From Magnaporthiopsis rhizophila (Eukaryota > Ascomycota > Sordariomycetes > Magnaporthales > Magnaporthaceae), in the NCBI GenBank assembly GCA_003049465.1, contig PYSS01000136.1, positions 1,862-65,861 on the forward strand: 64,000 bases of DNA. Reading direction: 5' to 3'. The translations under genes were made by a program, and so were the position numbers. Of this stretch, positions 25,190 to 36,674 are shown one piece after another. The stretch's first letter is position 1. Every line of letters begins with the position of its first letter. Below the pieces are notes generated by a model. That model was given only the letters and a program-made list of their open reading frames with translations. It searched no databases and was not told where the DNA came from.

Positions 25190-26200
25190 TTTATTAAATT
25201 ATAGCCACCTTTTTTTAAAAATACTACCTGGATCCGTTTTTATCCGATTTATGCATATAGCACTTATTATTAAAGCAATAAATTTAACTGAACGATATGC
25301 TTGAATATAAGGACTTTTCCTGGTTTGTGTATCGAATAGTTGCAAATTATTTTTGCGGGTAATCTTTTTTAATATGCCCGGCTTAATTGCATTTAAAACA
25401 ATTTCCGTTTTTAGCATTTTGCTATTTAACATATTTCTGCTTTTTTTGCTATTTTTTTGCTGCTAAAAGTACGTAATTTTTGCAAACAAATCTATAAATC
25501 CTAAGTATGTTTTATGCGTAATAAATTATTGCTATTTGGCTTTTTTCTGGTTTGTTTTGTTATTTTGGCCTATTGGCTAGATATATTAACCTTTTTTTTC
25601 CAGGTATTATTCGTACAGCCTATTATTAATTTGAATAATTTTAATAATATAATTGACAAAATTTTTGGGGCGTTTTTTTTTTGCCAGTTTATCCTTTATA
25701 TTATTTTTTAATCCTATATAAAACTAAATTATTTTGGTATTTTTTATCCAGTTAAATTTATTAACAAATTGCTGAAATTTGGCGGCATAAATAAATGCTG
25801 GTCTTTTTTAATATAATTAAAATAACTCTTTTTCGGTTACCCGCTTTTTGTTCACCTGCCCAAATATTTTAGCAATTTTTTTGCCAAACCTATTAAAATT
25901 CGCAAATATTAGCTTTATAAACTTGCTTGCCTCGTTATCTCCTTTAAAGTAATCGGCCCATACAGGCTCGAATTAATCCTTAATTTTGTTATCGAAACAA
26001 ATGGCTGCGTACGCCACTTTTTGGTAATCGTTCTGAAAGCTGTCCTTATAAAATTTGAAATAACTTTTGTATTTGGTAAAGAAAATTTTAAACTTGCTTT
26101 TTTTGCTATTATATTTATCCGGGGTTAGGAATTTATAATTTGGGATTGTTTTAAATAATTTATTAAATTTTTCGAATTTTTTAATAAAAATTTTCAAAAT
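25190..26200 (-). pseudogene. E3 gag (degraded)
   Basis: The first open piece inside the 5' LTR on the minus strand (25973-26197) reads FLTPDKYNSKKSKFKIFF and DYQKVAYAAICF. This matches the PxxFxG/KYDGxxxKLxxFL start of gypsy gag proteins and the VxYAxxxL segment that follows. The remainder towards 25190 is broken into short pieces. Confidence 0.6.
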
Positions 26201-26320
26201 AATAGCAGGATTGTTATAATCCTTACTATTAATAGTAACAATTTCGATTTTTTTAATTGCGATTAATATAATTATTTATTATTTATACCTCCGGTAAATG
26301 CTGAACAGGATCAGTTAAAA

Positions 26321-26799
26321 TGTTACAATTATAAGCCTTTTGCTCCTAGGGTAAAGCACCTAAAGGCGGTGTTAAATAATACTGGTTTTGCAAGGTTGCT
26401 TTGCATGTAATTTAAGGTTTGGTAGGAATATTATTTATTATTATTTACCCAAAGGGGTGCTTTGGAGCTAATTTAGATTAATTAATACCGAAGCCTTAGT
26501 TAAAAATTACCTAGTACAGTAGGAAACCTTTGCCTTATATACCCGTACTATTTTGCACTTGGTAATTAAGGATATTAGTGATACGTTAGTTTTCTTAAAT
26601 ATCAAGGGTGTTCCTAATAATATTTTTGATTCGTTTAGTACCCGGCGTATCACTTTGTTGCCACGTAACTTAGTTATGTGGCTTTTTCCCCCAACTGGCC
26701 TTAATTATCCGGCCCCTGGCTTTTATAACTGCGGGGTAAAAGCATCCCGCTGGGGGTTAGCCCCAGCCCTTCTGTCCCCTGCCAGCTCTGGTCGTAACA
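26321..26799 (-). repeat. E3 5' LTR
   Basis: This LTR is 479 bp, starts TGTTACAATT and ends TCGTAACA, and is immediately followed by the TATTT duplication. It matches 18848-19326 along its full length. Confidence 0.9.
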
Positions 26800-27944
26800 T
26801 ATTTTTTAAAAAAATTAGAAAAATGGTTATCCGAAAATTGCTGCTTTAATTTAAAAATCGGGAAAAAAAATTAATATTTTAGCCGGTTTTTATTTTAATA
26901 ACGGATTATTTTATTATAAAAATAATTATGATATTTTAATTTATGCGCTAATCCGTTTTAAAAATTTCCGGTTAACCGTTTTTTATTAATTTAATAACCG
27001 TATATTTTCGTTTGGGCCGATAATTTTGCAGGCAAAATCATAATTTTAAAAATTTTGTTTTTATTTTAATACTTTATTATTAAGGGTTTTGCTGCTTTTT
27101 TGATTGTTAAATTTTAAGTATTATCCGTATCGGTTAATAACAAATCCAGTTTTTTTAAACTTTTCAGGTTTAATTTGCCAGGAATAATAATTTTATAATT
27201 TATTAAAAACCTAATAAATATTTTTAGGGCTTTTATATTTAACCATTTTATATATATAAGGTTCAGGCTGTTAAAATCTTCGAAAAAACAAAAAAAAAAT
27301 TGCTGCATTACTGGCAATTTTTAAATATAAATTTAATAATCCAAATATTAATTTAATTATTAAAAACGATTTAAAACAAATTTTTTAAAGTATAATTTTT
27401 TGTTAAAAAAAATTTTCGTTATAAAAATTTATAAAAATTTGGGAAAAATCCAATTTTTTAAATAATTTTGTAATATTTTTCAAAAAATAAATTTTTTTTT
27501 GATCGGAATTTTTTTTGGAGCCGTTTTTTATGCTTTAAATATTTTATCAATAGTGCCTATTTAATTATTAAAACCTTATCGGAATAACCGTAACTACTAT
27601 TTTGGTAAATAAATAAGCAAATTTATCTCGGGGTAATTTTTTGATCCAAAAACCCTCGAAAAAATTTAAAAATTAATAATTTAATTTATTCCGGAAATTA
27701 TACAATATCCTTTTTTAAGCTTGTAAAAATTTTTCAATTGGTTTTAACCTAATTGCTGGGCAGCGCGGGCCAAAAAAAAGGATTTATTTGCTTAATAAAT
27801 ATGCTATCAAACAAAAGAAAGGCATTCCTTTATTTTTAAATCTTTCACCAATCTTTCCCTAAATTTCAAAAATCCAACGGGTAAATATTTAGCATTAAAT
27901 CCTTTGCTTAACCGTTTATATTGTTTCTCGATAATACTGATCAG
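26800..27944 (-). pseudogene. E1 5' leader/gag block after the E3 insertion
   Basis: The block resumes collinearity with E2 at about 14000 (AAATGGTTATCCGAAAATTG is shared with 14010-14030). It runs to ATACTGATCAG just before the 5' LTR, as in E2 at 15147-15156. A short open piece at 27114-27317 on the minus strand parallels 14066-14407. Nothing in it is intact. Confidence 0.7.
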
Positions 27945-28244
27945 TATTGGCAAAAAAGGGTTTTTTTTTGTTTAATTGGCTCGGAAATCTCCAAAAGGGG
28001 TGAATAACGATTTTTATAATCTGGGAAAATCCTATTATTATGCACAAGGAGAAAGGAATTTATCTGCCTAAAAAAGGGCAAAGGACTGCCCTTTTATCTG
28101 CGCGAAAGCAATTGCCCAAAGGGCGATCCGCCGCTCTAGCCGCACAGGCCGGTTGGCCCGTGCGGGATCCAAAGGGTCCCAGAGGGTCCCTCCATTCCGT
28201 CCTCCTTTTCCGGATCGCACGCGCACAAAATGCCTATTCCGACA
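27945..28244 (-). repeat. E1 5' LTR
   Basis: This LTR is 300 bp, starts TATTGGCAAAAAAGG and ends TTCCGACA. It is followed by the AATAT duplication (28245-28249) that pairs with 2920-2924. Confidence 0.88.
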
Positions 28245-28377
28245 AATATATTATAAAATTATTATATGAATTATCCTTTTATTTATAAAATTATTTATAA
28301 TTTTACCTTATATATAATTTATATATATTTTTATTTTTATCTTTTATATTATATATTTATATAATATTAAAAATAAT

Positions 28378-28547
28378 TTATTTTTTATGTTAAATTTAGC
28401 TTTCAAACTTTATAAAACCGTTTATCTTTTATTAATACGAATTCTTTCCGATTTATTATAATGCTTTTAAAATAATACATTTGTGTGGATTTGTATAGGG
28501 ATCCAGGTGGCCGTTATAGGGGGTGGCCAACATGGTGTGCACTAACT
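28378..28547 (-). repeat. Right inverted repeat of the outer element
   Basis: Read on the minus strand from 28547 it parallels 562-732. It starts AGTTAGTGCACACC, then the GGCCACC blocks, CCTATACAAATCCAC, and weaker similarity to AAAGCTAAATTTAA. A TA at 28548-28549 marks the target duplication. GC content returns to normal immediately beyond it. Confidence 0.8.
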
Positions 28548-28549
28548 TA

Positions 28550-29151
28550 TTATGGACTGTGTTTATGAAAGTGTGATTTTTGCTGGAATCTTGATATTAA
28601 TTAATTACAATACCCTTTTTTATCCTCGGACTCGGAATTTACTTCTAGCGTGGCAGAATACGACATCTAGTTGTGATATCGAGGGACTCATCGCTCACCG
28701 AGGAAAAGGGAGCGCGTGCATTTCTCGAGGCTGCCACAGCTCTCTTGATACAAGCTCGTCGGTGTCGCGTTCTACGACCGCCCCAGCGTCAAACAATAGC
28801 TCGATCGCATCAAAGATGCCTCTTGCGCGGGCTAAAAAAAGGCCTGCTAATCGGCCTTCATAATCCTTGACCCCACCCAACCGCCAACTGTGCAAGCACA
28901 AAGCGTCAGACTAGGAAGGGATAAACGTGCTATTGGTTGGTACGACCAATCGTCGTGCAGTTTGGGCTGAGGTCGTACCAACGGCCCAACAGACTCCGGC
29001 ACAGCACGCACTTGGGTGGAGGAGGGGCTGGCTGGCTGGCTTGACCCGGCAAAGACTGGGCGCCTTGTGTGGGATGTCGACAGCCATCTTCCCTGCAGAT
29101 GGAGTCACATCACGTGGCTTGGACGCCTTCGCTATTTTAGGTCAAGCTTAA
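28550..29151. other. Intergenic, no supported gene
   Basis: These 600 bp sit between the transposon block and the kinase relic. Base composition is normal. Only short overlapping frames on both strands are present. A minus-strand piece at 28695-28901 looks mildly protein-like (FDAIELLFDAGAVV), but I cannot place it in a family. Confidence 0.5.
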
Positions 29152-31005
29152 ATGGGGGGACGCCCAAAGCACCAACGGGCAGTCCGTCCCATGAATCCCC
29201 ACACGCTCCATCGCCCTCGCTGTCCATCATGGCCGTTCATACCTCCAGTAGGACGACGACGAGCAAACGTGCTTGAAGACGCTGGTGGCGACATCCACGG
29301 GCCCATGCCCGGATTTATCCGCAAATACTTTGACCAGTTCGTTTCACACTCTCCTTTGGCAGCCGCCGAGAGCCAACCGCCTCTGTCGCCCGACTCCTTC
29401 GCGGAAAAGTTCTCGATTCTCTCCCAAGACGAGCTGCCCGGTGCTCGAGGCACCTGGCACACAGCCGGCGCTGCCCAAGTTGGGAACGGGACGACGCATC
29501 TCCTCACGCGCTCGCCCAAAGCGTTCGATCCACTTGCAAAGCACTCCTGATGAGAGGTGCAGGTCGTCGGCCGGGTGTGTCGAGAATCGTCTTGCACCTC
29601 TTCGTATCAAGCGGGCCTTCTCGAGCTCTGCGGGCACGCTCGCAAGGTCTTTGCCAGCCAGCCCGCGACGAGGCACTTCCTGCACGGCTTCTACATCCAC
29701 GAGTCGGTGGTGGAGTTCTGGGTGTTTGACCGCTCCGGCCTCTACAGCTTCGAGGCGCTTGAGCTGGGCGAGGACGATGATGCGCGGATCACGTCCATCC
29801 TGCGCAGCTACCGTCTGATGACGGACTAATAGCGACGTCGTGAAGCAAGACGATGGTGGCCGCTTCATCACGCTGGAAAACAGTTCTCTGTCGTGCCTTA
29901 CGAGATTATATCTGCAAGACGAGCCCGTCAGTCTGAGACACGCTCTCGTGGGTGTGAGCACCGTCTGCTACAAGGCCAGGCCTCCGGATTCGGACCGATG
30001 GGACTACGTCGTCAAGTTCAAGTGGCGGTGGCGCGCGCAGCCGGCGGGAGGACGAGGTCCTGCTGCTGGCCGGGGAGAAGCGCGTTTCGAACGTGGTTTC
30101 TCTGGTCTACTACAAGGAGTTTGTGAGCACGGCAGATCTGAGGAGCGGCTTGCGATGGGGCCCGTACCGAAGGCTGGTGACCGCGGTCGAGCCGAGTCCC
30201 GCGCCTCAAGACCCCAGTGTCGACAAGGAGCAGCGCGAACATCCCCCCGCAGCACAAGGGCATTGCCGCTGCAACCGAGGAAACTGAGATGAGCCTCCGG
30301 AACCATATCTTGACATGCATCGTCCTGTCGCCGGCCGGCAGACCCCTCTACACGTTCGAGACGGTGCTAGAGCTCCTGCAGGTGTTCCGCGATGCCGTGA
30401 CGGGCCATCGGTCGCTCCTGCAAAGCGCCGGCCTCCTGCACCAGGACGTGTCCATGGGCAACGTCGTCATCGTTGACCATCTAGCAGACTCAGACCAAGC
30501 TTCAGATGCACCAAGGGGAATCCTGATCGATCTCGACTCGGCTGCGCGCATCGCCGACCTGCCCCAGAAACCAGGCGAAATCGTCGGCACGCGCCCGTTC
30601 ATGGCCATCGGCGTCCTGCAGGGCATGCCGCATACGTACCGGCACGACCTCGAGGCGTTCCTCTACCTTTTTCTCTATACCGTCATCTCGAATCGATCCG
30701 AATGTCCCCCGCCGGCGAGCAGGCTCCGGGAATGGGGTAGGAGCGACGTTGTCTTTGATGACCTCGCGGCTGTCAAGATGTCGGATATGCAGGAAGATGG
30801 CTTCGCAAGCATCTTGGACGAGTTTCCGCCCGAGTTTGACTCGCTGAGATCGGTGGCTGCATCGATGCGGCAGATCTTGTTCGCGCCGGATGTGGATGGA
30901 AGTCTCTGGACCGGAACGGACAGCTCGCCGGCCGCGGTGGACAAACTATGCGATGGGATGATCGGAGTCCTAGAATCGGGCATTTCTTCGGTATTAGGCG
31001 TATAA
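29152..31005 (+). pseudogene. FunK1-type fungal protein kinase, broken by stops and frameshifts
   Basis: The sequence matches the ascomycete FunK1 kinase family across its length, but in several frames. The N-terminal block has IHGPMPGFIRKYFDQF (near 29310). In the same frame, TGA TGA at 29548-29553 interrupts it. A second block then has VVEFWVFDRSGLYSFEAL (near 29730) and stops at 29829. A third, in another frame, has RLYLQDEPVSLRHA and WDYVVKFKWR. A fourth (30093 on) has FVSTADLRSGL. The last block (30217-31005) holds the catalytic region, with LLHQDVSMGNVVI (HxD..N loop), LIDLDSAA (Mg-binding Asp) and TYRHDLEAFLYLFLY. The catalytic residues survive, but at least three frame changes and one double stop argue for a dead gene. 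The nearest RIPed DNA is 600 bp away. Confidence 0.8.
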
Positions 31006-31419
31006 AAAGGGCCATAGGAGAAGACACAGCCGCTTCCCGCTTGAATCCCGACCAGGGACAACTGAATGCGCCGGGGCCTGAACGACGGCCTATCGGAAGA
31101 TTGGAGCTTTAATTCTGGACCGACTCCGCACGGGGCCCAGGAAGAGCGGAAACAAAAAGAAAACGGCACAAAAGGCACCTTGACTAAAACAACCTAGGTT
31201 AATCAGTCGAGAATGGAAGAGCAAATTGACCAAGAAAAAGTTCTATGCTCTATATATGGTAGATCTTGTGTCTAAGTTCACCCAAATATCTAGATAGAAT
31301 AAGAAAAAAAAAAAGACAGAAAACCTCCAAGTAAATGGTATGGGAATAAAACACGAAAGAAATCGACAGAAGGAAATTCATCACAAGGCCCAGGCAGGCA
31401 TGTCTACAGCATCGCCTGC

Positions 31420-34400
31420 TTACTTGGGCACCGCCCCGTACTCAGCAACGGCCCTGGCGCCCTCGCGCGGGTTCCTGCCGACAGCGTGGCCAATCTTCTC
31501 GTGCCCATCGCCGCCGTCCTCGTAGCCCTCCTCGCGCACGTTGTGCCTCCCCACAATGGTCAGGAAGACCTGGTCGAGCGTGGTGGGGCTGACGCTGTAG
31601 TGCTGGATCCCCAGCGCCGTCTTCTGCTCCTCGAGCATGACCACGAGCTGCCCGATGGCGCTCTGCGAGCCAGCTGCCGACGACGCGGGAGCCTCGCTCG
31701 CGCTCCTGATCTCGTCCGTGATGTCCGCCATGTCCCCGTTGCCGTCGACCGTCGCGGGGGGCTTGCCGGCCTCGGCCCAGGGGTTGGGAACCCCGTCGTG
31801 GGCTGCAGTCTTCTCGCCGGCAGGGATTTGGGATGCGGGAACCGAGAAGCGCATCTGGCCGTGGTACGACTTTGGCTCGACTTCGGCGCCCGGCAGGGTC
31901 TGCGCGATCCAGTTCCGGATGTGCGCCACATGCTCGGGGCTCGTGTGTGGTGCGCCCTTGCAGACGATGTGAACGTGCAGCAGGTTGCCGAACCGTTGCC
32001 TGAGATCGTCGGCCGAGCCCATGGCGAGCATGCGACGGGCAAGGATACCTGCCCGCCCTGCTAGTGCGTCCGCCTCCTCCATCGAGTGTGTGGTCAGGAG
32101 AATGGATCGGCCGGGGGCGGTGGCAGCGAGTGTGCGCCACATGATACGCTTCGCGGCGGCGTCGAGACCCGAAGACGGCTCATCGAGCAGCACGACCGAG
32201 GGGTTGCCCATGAGCGCGATGCCCAGAGACAGCTTTCGCTTGTTGCCACCCGAAAGAGCAAGGGCCTGGCGGTCGCGGAAGCTCTCAAGTCCGACGGCCT
32301 TGATGACAGCCTCAACGTTGTGGTCCACATCAGGAATACCTCGCACGCGGGCGTAGAACCGCAGGTGCTCAAGAACCGTCATGGTGTCCACAGCGTCGAA
32401 CTGGGGACACACTCCCAGGTTCGCGCGCGCCGCGGCCAGCCTACGCGTGACTGACACTCCTTCCACAAACACGTCACCACCTGCAGAACGGTCGGGTTGG
32501 ATGTCGCCGCGGATCATGGAGATAGTAGTGGACTTTCCGGCACCGTTAGGTCCCAGGAGTGCAAAGACCTCACCCCGCTTGATGCCGAAGGTGACGTTGT
32601 CCACAGCAGTGTTCTTGCCGAATGTCTTCGTTAGATGCACGACCTGCAGGCCGTCATTGCCCGTGTCGATGGGCTCTTTCCCGCGCCCAGCGTCCTTTGC
32701 TCCAGCAGCACCCGACGTGATGCGTGCGAGCTCGGCCGCCACCTCCTCGTCGGGAGCCTCGGTCGGGGTCGTCCCCGCCGCTGGCGCCTTTTTGCGCGAG
32801 AAGATGCGCTGGAAGGTGGACTTGATGGTGCCGCTGTCGATCCAGAGAAGGAGCAGGAAGTACAGGATCGGCTGAAGAACGAGGTACAGGATCGGACCGC
32901 CGTAGTACTTCATGCCGGCCGGGTTGTCCGTCAACCTCTGGTCGTCGCAGGCGGCTGAAAAGAGGTTCAGCGTGACAAAGAACGCCTTGACAACGGAGCC
33001 GATGGGGAAAACAGCACTAAGAACATAGTGGCCGATCTCCAGCGTCTGGTCTACCTTGTTCACAGGGGCGAACGTGAGAATGCTCATGTATGCTAAAAGA
33101 AGAAGTAAAGGGTTAGTTTCATAGTTCTTCACCTTGTCTGAAACGTGCAAGGAGTCTTTGACTTACCAATCAAGTACCCGAGGAAGCCAATAACCGAGAA
33201 GCCCGCAGTGAAGGCGTATGCCGACAGCTGGTTCTTGGCAAAGATGGAGATAATATAGGCCAGCAAGATGGAGGAGAGGCCGTAGAGGACCAGGATGGGG
33301 AAGATGTAGCCAAGATAGAACCAAACGCTGGAGAGGGCGACAAAGAGAATGACGGCCAGGGCCGACGAGGCGAGCACAATCGAGAAGTCGAAGCCGACGT
33401 AGGCGATCCAGAGCGGGAACTGACGGACACCGTTGGAGTACTGGAGGCCACGGACCTGTCGACGGCGCTCGAGGTTGGGATAGAGGGAGAAGAAGCCCGG
33501 GTAGGCAGCCAAGGCGAGACAGACATAAACGAGCATCTGGAGCGAGTTGCCAGCATCGGGCGACCAGGGAATGTCAAAGGGCGTGTAGGTCGCTGCAAGG
33601 GTCTGGTTGGTGGTTAGCGAGTTTAGTAGGTTCTGCCCGAAGAAAGCGTTGACGGCCTCGGGGATGACATTGTACGCGAGCGTCGGCACACTGCCCGAAT
33701 CGCCAAGCCACAGGCCCGCGGGCGTGATATTCTTGCGCTGGTCGGTGATGCGCCGGTTGAACTCGTCCAGCGTGTCGACGAGCGAGATGTTTCGCGCGAG
33801 TCCGATCAAGCCGGTGCTGTTGCCACTGCCGCCGCCCGTTCCGGCCACCATCGGGCCGAAAACGGATAGGAGCGTCTGGGCCGAGAACTTGGATGCCGGG
33901 CCGGCGACCAGGTGGAGGTTCTTCACATCGTTGAAAAGGTTGCGAGTCCGTCTCCTTCCCGCGAAGGTTTCCGGAGCGCAGCCGACGGGCTTTTGACCTC
34001 GGATAAAGAGCGTCACCAAACCGGCCGCGAGGACGGGGATGGCAAAGGCGGCCACAGATGGGAACCAGTTGTGCTTGAAGATAATGCATCGTTTCACGAA
34101 CAGCACCATGGCCTGCTTGACGATGCCAACCCTTTGCCCCGAAAGGAGCTCCATGCCCTTTTCGTCTGGCTGCTCCACAGGCGACGCGGCCAGGATGCCG
34201 TCAGGAGCTCCTTGATCCTTGCTGCTAGGAAGCGATGATTCGCCCTTGATCTCTTCAGCAAGCTGCAGGAAGACGTCTTCGATGGTTGGGCCAGAGAAGC
34301 GGTAGTCGCGGATGCCGTGTGCCTCGAGGGTGCGGATGACATCGGCGGCGAGGGCCGACGAGGGGGCGATGTAGCTGACGATGTCGAAGGCCACCTTCTT

Positions 34401-36674
34401 GACCACACCTTCCACCACGGGGCCGTCGCGGAGGGTCGAAGTCTTGAGGAAATGGATGCGGTAGCCACCGCCCAGTCGGTCCTTGAGCTCAACCGATGAT
34501 CCTTCGGCACGGAGGGTGCCCTTGGAAAGCACGGCGATGTGGTCGGCGAGGAGGTCGGCTTCGTCCAGGAAGTGCGTCGTCAGGATCATGGTGCGCTTGC
34601 CGCGTTCGGCAAGGAGAATGTCCCAGATCTTCCTCCTGCTCAGCGGGTCGAGCCCGCTGCTGACCTCGTCGACGCAGCAGACGGCGCTGCCTCCCGTAAG
34701 CATCATGGCGAGCTGCAGCTTGCGCTTCTGGCCGCCCGAGAGCGTGCTCGAATGAGCCCTTATCTTCTTGGCCAGGTCGACGGCGAAGACGAGGTCCGTA
34801 AGTTCCTGCCTGGTGGACACCTTATTGGGGGACTTGAGCCGGTTGAAGATCTTGACGTGCTCCAAGACAGTTACCTCGTCCCAGAGGACGTTCTTCTGAG
34901 GCGCAATTCCGAGGCCGCCGGTCCCGTCGATGGTGATCTTGCCGCTTGTAAGCTTCCCAATGCCGGCAATAGAATCGAGCGTGGTACTCTTTCCGGAACC
35001 GTTGGCACCTAGAAGAGCCAGGATCTGTCCGCGGCCGGCGCTGAGAGTGAGTCCGTCGACGGCTCGCACGGGATCCTTGGGCTTGGAGATGAAGGAGAAC
35101 ATGCGCCTGATGAATCCGGGGGCGTAGATCTTTGTGAACCCATCAAGCTGGACTGCGGGCGTATTGGCGTTGTCCTGGTTGTACACGATGGTGCGCCCCT
35201 GGGTGCCGGTCCCGTAGAGATAGCGCTCGATGAAGGCGCCCAGGATGGGATAGAGAACGGTCTGGAGGCCAAGGAATACCCAAAGCCAGATGGCGGGCAT
35301 GTCCCAGGCACTTCCCGGCGGAACGGCGAGGAGGTCCAAAGGCCACTTTTGGCGCTCCCAGCGGGCGGTGTTGGTGATAAAGTAGACATAGTTGCACGGG
35401 GCAAAGAAAAGACTGAGAACAGCGACGGCGCCGGTGCTGGGGTACGAGATTGCCTGCGCCAGGATGGCTAGGATGCAGAAGAGGAGTGTGATGGTGACGC
35501 CGCTGAGCTGGGCCTTCTTGAAGAAGGCGGCGCCCAGGATGGAGTTGGAGGCAAAGGCGAAGCCAGCGGTGAGATGGTAGAGAACAAACAAGAGAGCGCT
35601 GGTGTGGGGGAAGACGCCGGCCCGTGTGATGATGCAGCCGAGGATCCATCCTGGGGCATAAATGACGGAAAAGGCGGCGTGGTACGAGAACAGACGAGCG
35701 GCTTGGGAGAGCCAGGGGTGCCTGCTGGCCATCATCGACTCGATCAGGGTGGACATTCCAATCTCGCGCTCAGTGGCCATGAAGCCCGTGAGGTGGTACG
35801 AGATGCCGATCATGCCGGCGATGAAGGCGACGCCCATGAAGTTGGTGACGGCGGACTGGTAGTTGATGCGAATCTGCTCGTTGCGCTCCTCGTTGGTGAG
35901 TTCGGTGAAGAAGTACTCATCGGTCTTGGATGGCAGTGGGGCCTGATTCGAGCTCGCGTTGAGGCCGGTGATGGCGGCGTCGACGGCGCGCTGGAAGGGC
36001 AGAACAAAAACTTGGGCGTCATTGTCGTCCTCGTCTACGTCATACCTGGCGCCGCTGCCGATACTGCCGTCGAGACGGATAGTGTAATTCCAGAATCCGC
36101 CGTTGCCTTCCGAGGGCGAGCCTCGGAAGACGACGGCACCGTAGCAGCCGGAGACAGCGTAGAGGTTGGAGCGGCAGACGGTGCCGAGCTCGTTCTCATC
36201 GGACAGGCGCTTGACAGTCTTGCCGGCACCCTCAACCTGGCTTGTCAGATTGGCTATGACACGCGAGATATCGCCATCACGGAAGCCCGAATCGACAAAG
36301 GCAACAGTGGACCTGCCTGAGCGGGAGCCTAAGTCCAGGGCATCGGCAAACCCCCTGATGGCTCGCGGGCTGGTGATGCCATTTTTGGCGGGTGGAACAA
36401 ACAACCGCTGGGGTTCGGTCAAGGTCAGCTCGCAGTTTCGTGAAGGACATGGACATGGCCAGAGGTTTACTTACTTGAGCAAAGGTGAGGAAAGCAGTGA
36501 TGATAATGGGCAAGATGAGGGCCCGGAGTATCGTTGCCAGTGGATGTCTCCAGAAGATGATGCTGGCAGGCCTGTCAGTGCCTACACAGCGGGAGTCTAA
36601 AGGAGAAGATGAGGACAATGAACTCACAGTAAATTCTTGTTGAACAGAGTTAACGTTTGGCGGATGAACGCCAT
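31420..36674 (-). CDS. Full-size ABC transporter, ABCA (ABC1-like) subfamily
   Basis: This is an integral membrane ATP-driven pump. ABCA proteins generally move lipids, and the substrate here cannot be read from sequence. My model is the complement of join(31420..33092, 33167..36407, 36475..36571, 36628..36674), giving 1,685 aa with all junctions in phase and GT-AG introns of 56, 67 and 74 bp. It starts MAFIRQTLTLFNKNLL, followed by a first membrane helix (ALILPIIITAFLTFA) and a large loop. Several helices then lead to NBD1 (Walker A GANGSGKST near residue 515, signature LSGGQKRK, Walker B CCVDEVSSGLD). The second half repeats this, with a loop, helices and NBD2 (GPNGAGKST near 1306, LSGGNKRK, VVLLDEPSSGLD). 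Both sites keep their key residues, so it should be functional. NBD1 has EVSS where EPSS is usual. It converges with the kinase relic. Confidence 0.93.

Larger units (their letters stand above)
18848..26799 (-). mobile_element. E3: Ty3/gypsy LTR retrotransposon nested in E1
   Basis: Two LTRs of identical length, 479 bp (18848-19326 and 26321-26799), start TGTTACAAT; the right one ends CGTAACA. The target duplication TATTT is exact (18843-18847 and 26800-26804). E3 is coded on the minus strand with gag at the right, then RT and integrase. Integrase after RT is the gypsy order. Total length is 7,952 bp. Confidence 0.9.
2925..28244 (-). mobile_element. E1: Ty1/copia-like LTR retrotransposon, interrupted by E2 and E3
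   Basis: LTRs of about 300 bp (2925-3222 and 27945-28244) start TGTTGG or TATTGG and end TTCCGATA or TTCCGACA. An exact AATAT target duplication flanks the pair (2920-2924 and 28245-28249). The element is coded on the minus strand, so 27945-28244 is the 5' LTR. Its own sequence is about 8.7 kb in three blocks: 3223-6796, 15463-18847 and 26800-27944. These blocks are collinear with the interior of E2, the same family. E1 copies are visibly more AT-rich than E2 copies, consistent with an older insertion and more RIP. Confidence 0.88.
562..28547. mobile_element. Outer TA-flanked TIR element hosting all nested transposons
   Basis: The two ends are inverted copies. The left end starts AGTCAGTGCACCCC at 562 and the right end reads the same way inward from 28547, and both are flanked by TA (560-561 and 28548-28549). 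A TA duplication with TIRs fits the Tc1/mariner-pogo (Fot1) superfamily. After subtracting the nested elements, its own sequence is only about 0.8 kb (562-732, 2579-2924, 28250-28547). It shows no coding frame, so it behaves like a large MITE or a deleted non-autonomous copy. It must be the oldest insertion, since everything else sits inside it. Confidence 0.8.

Noticed and set aside
31442..32140. Long Arg-rich frames overlapping the ABC transporter on both strands
   Set aside because: They are out-of-frame shadows of a GC-rich gene whose own frame carries all Walker and signature motifs.
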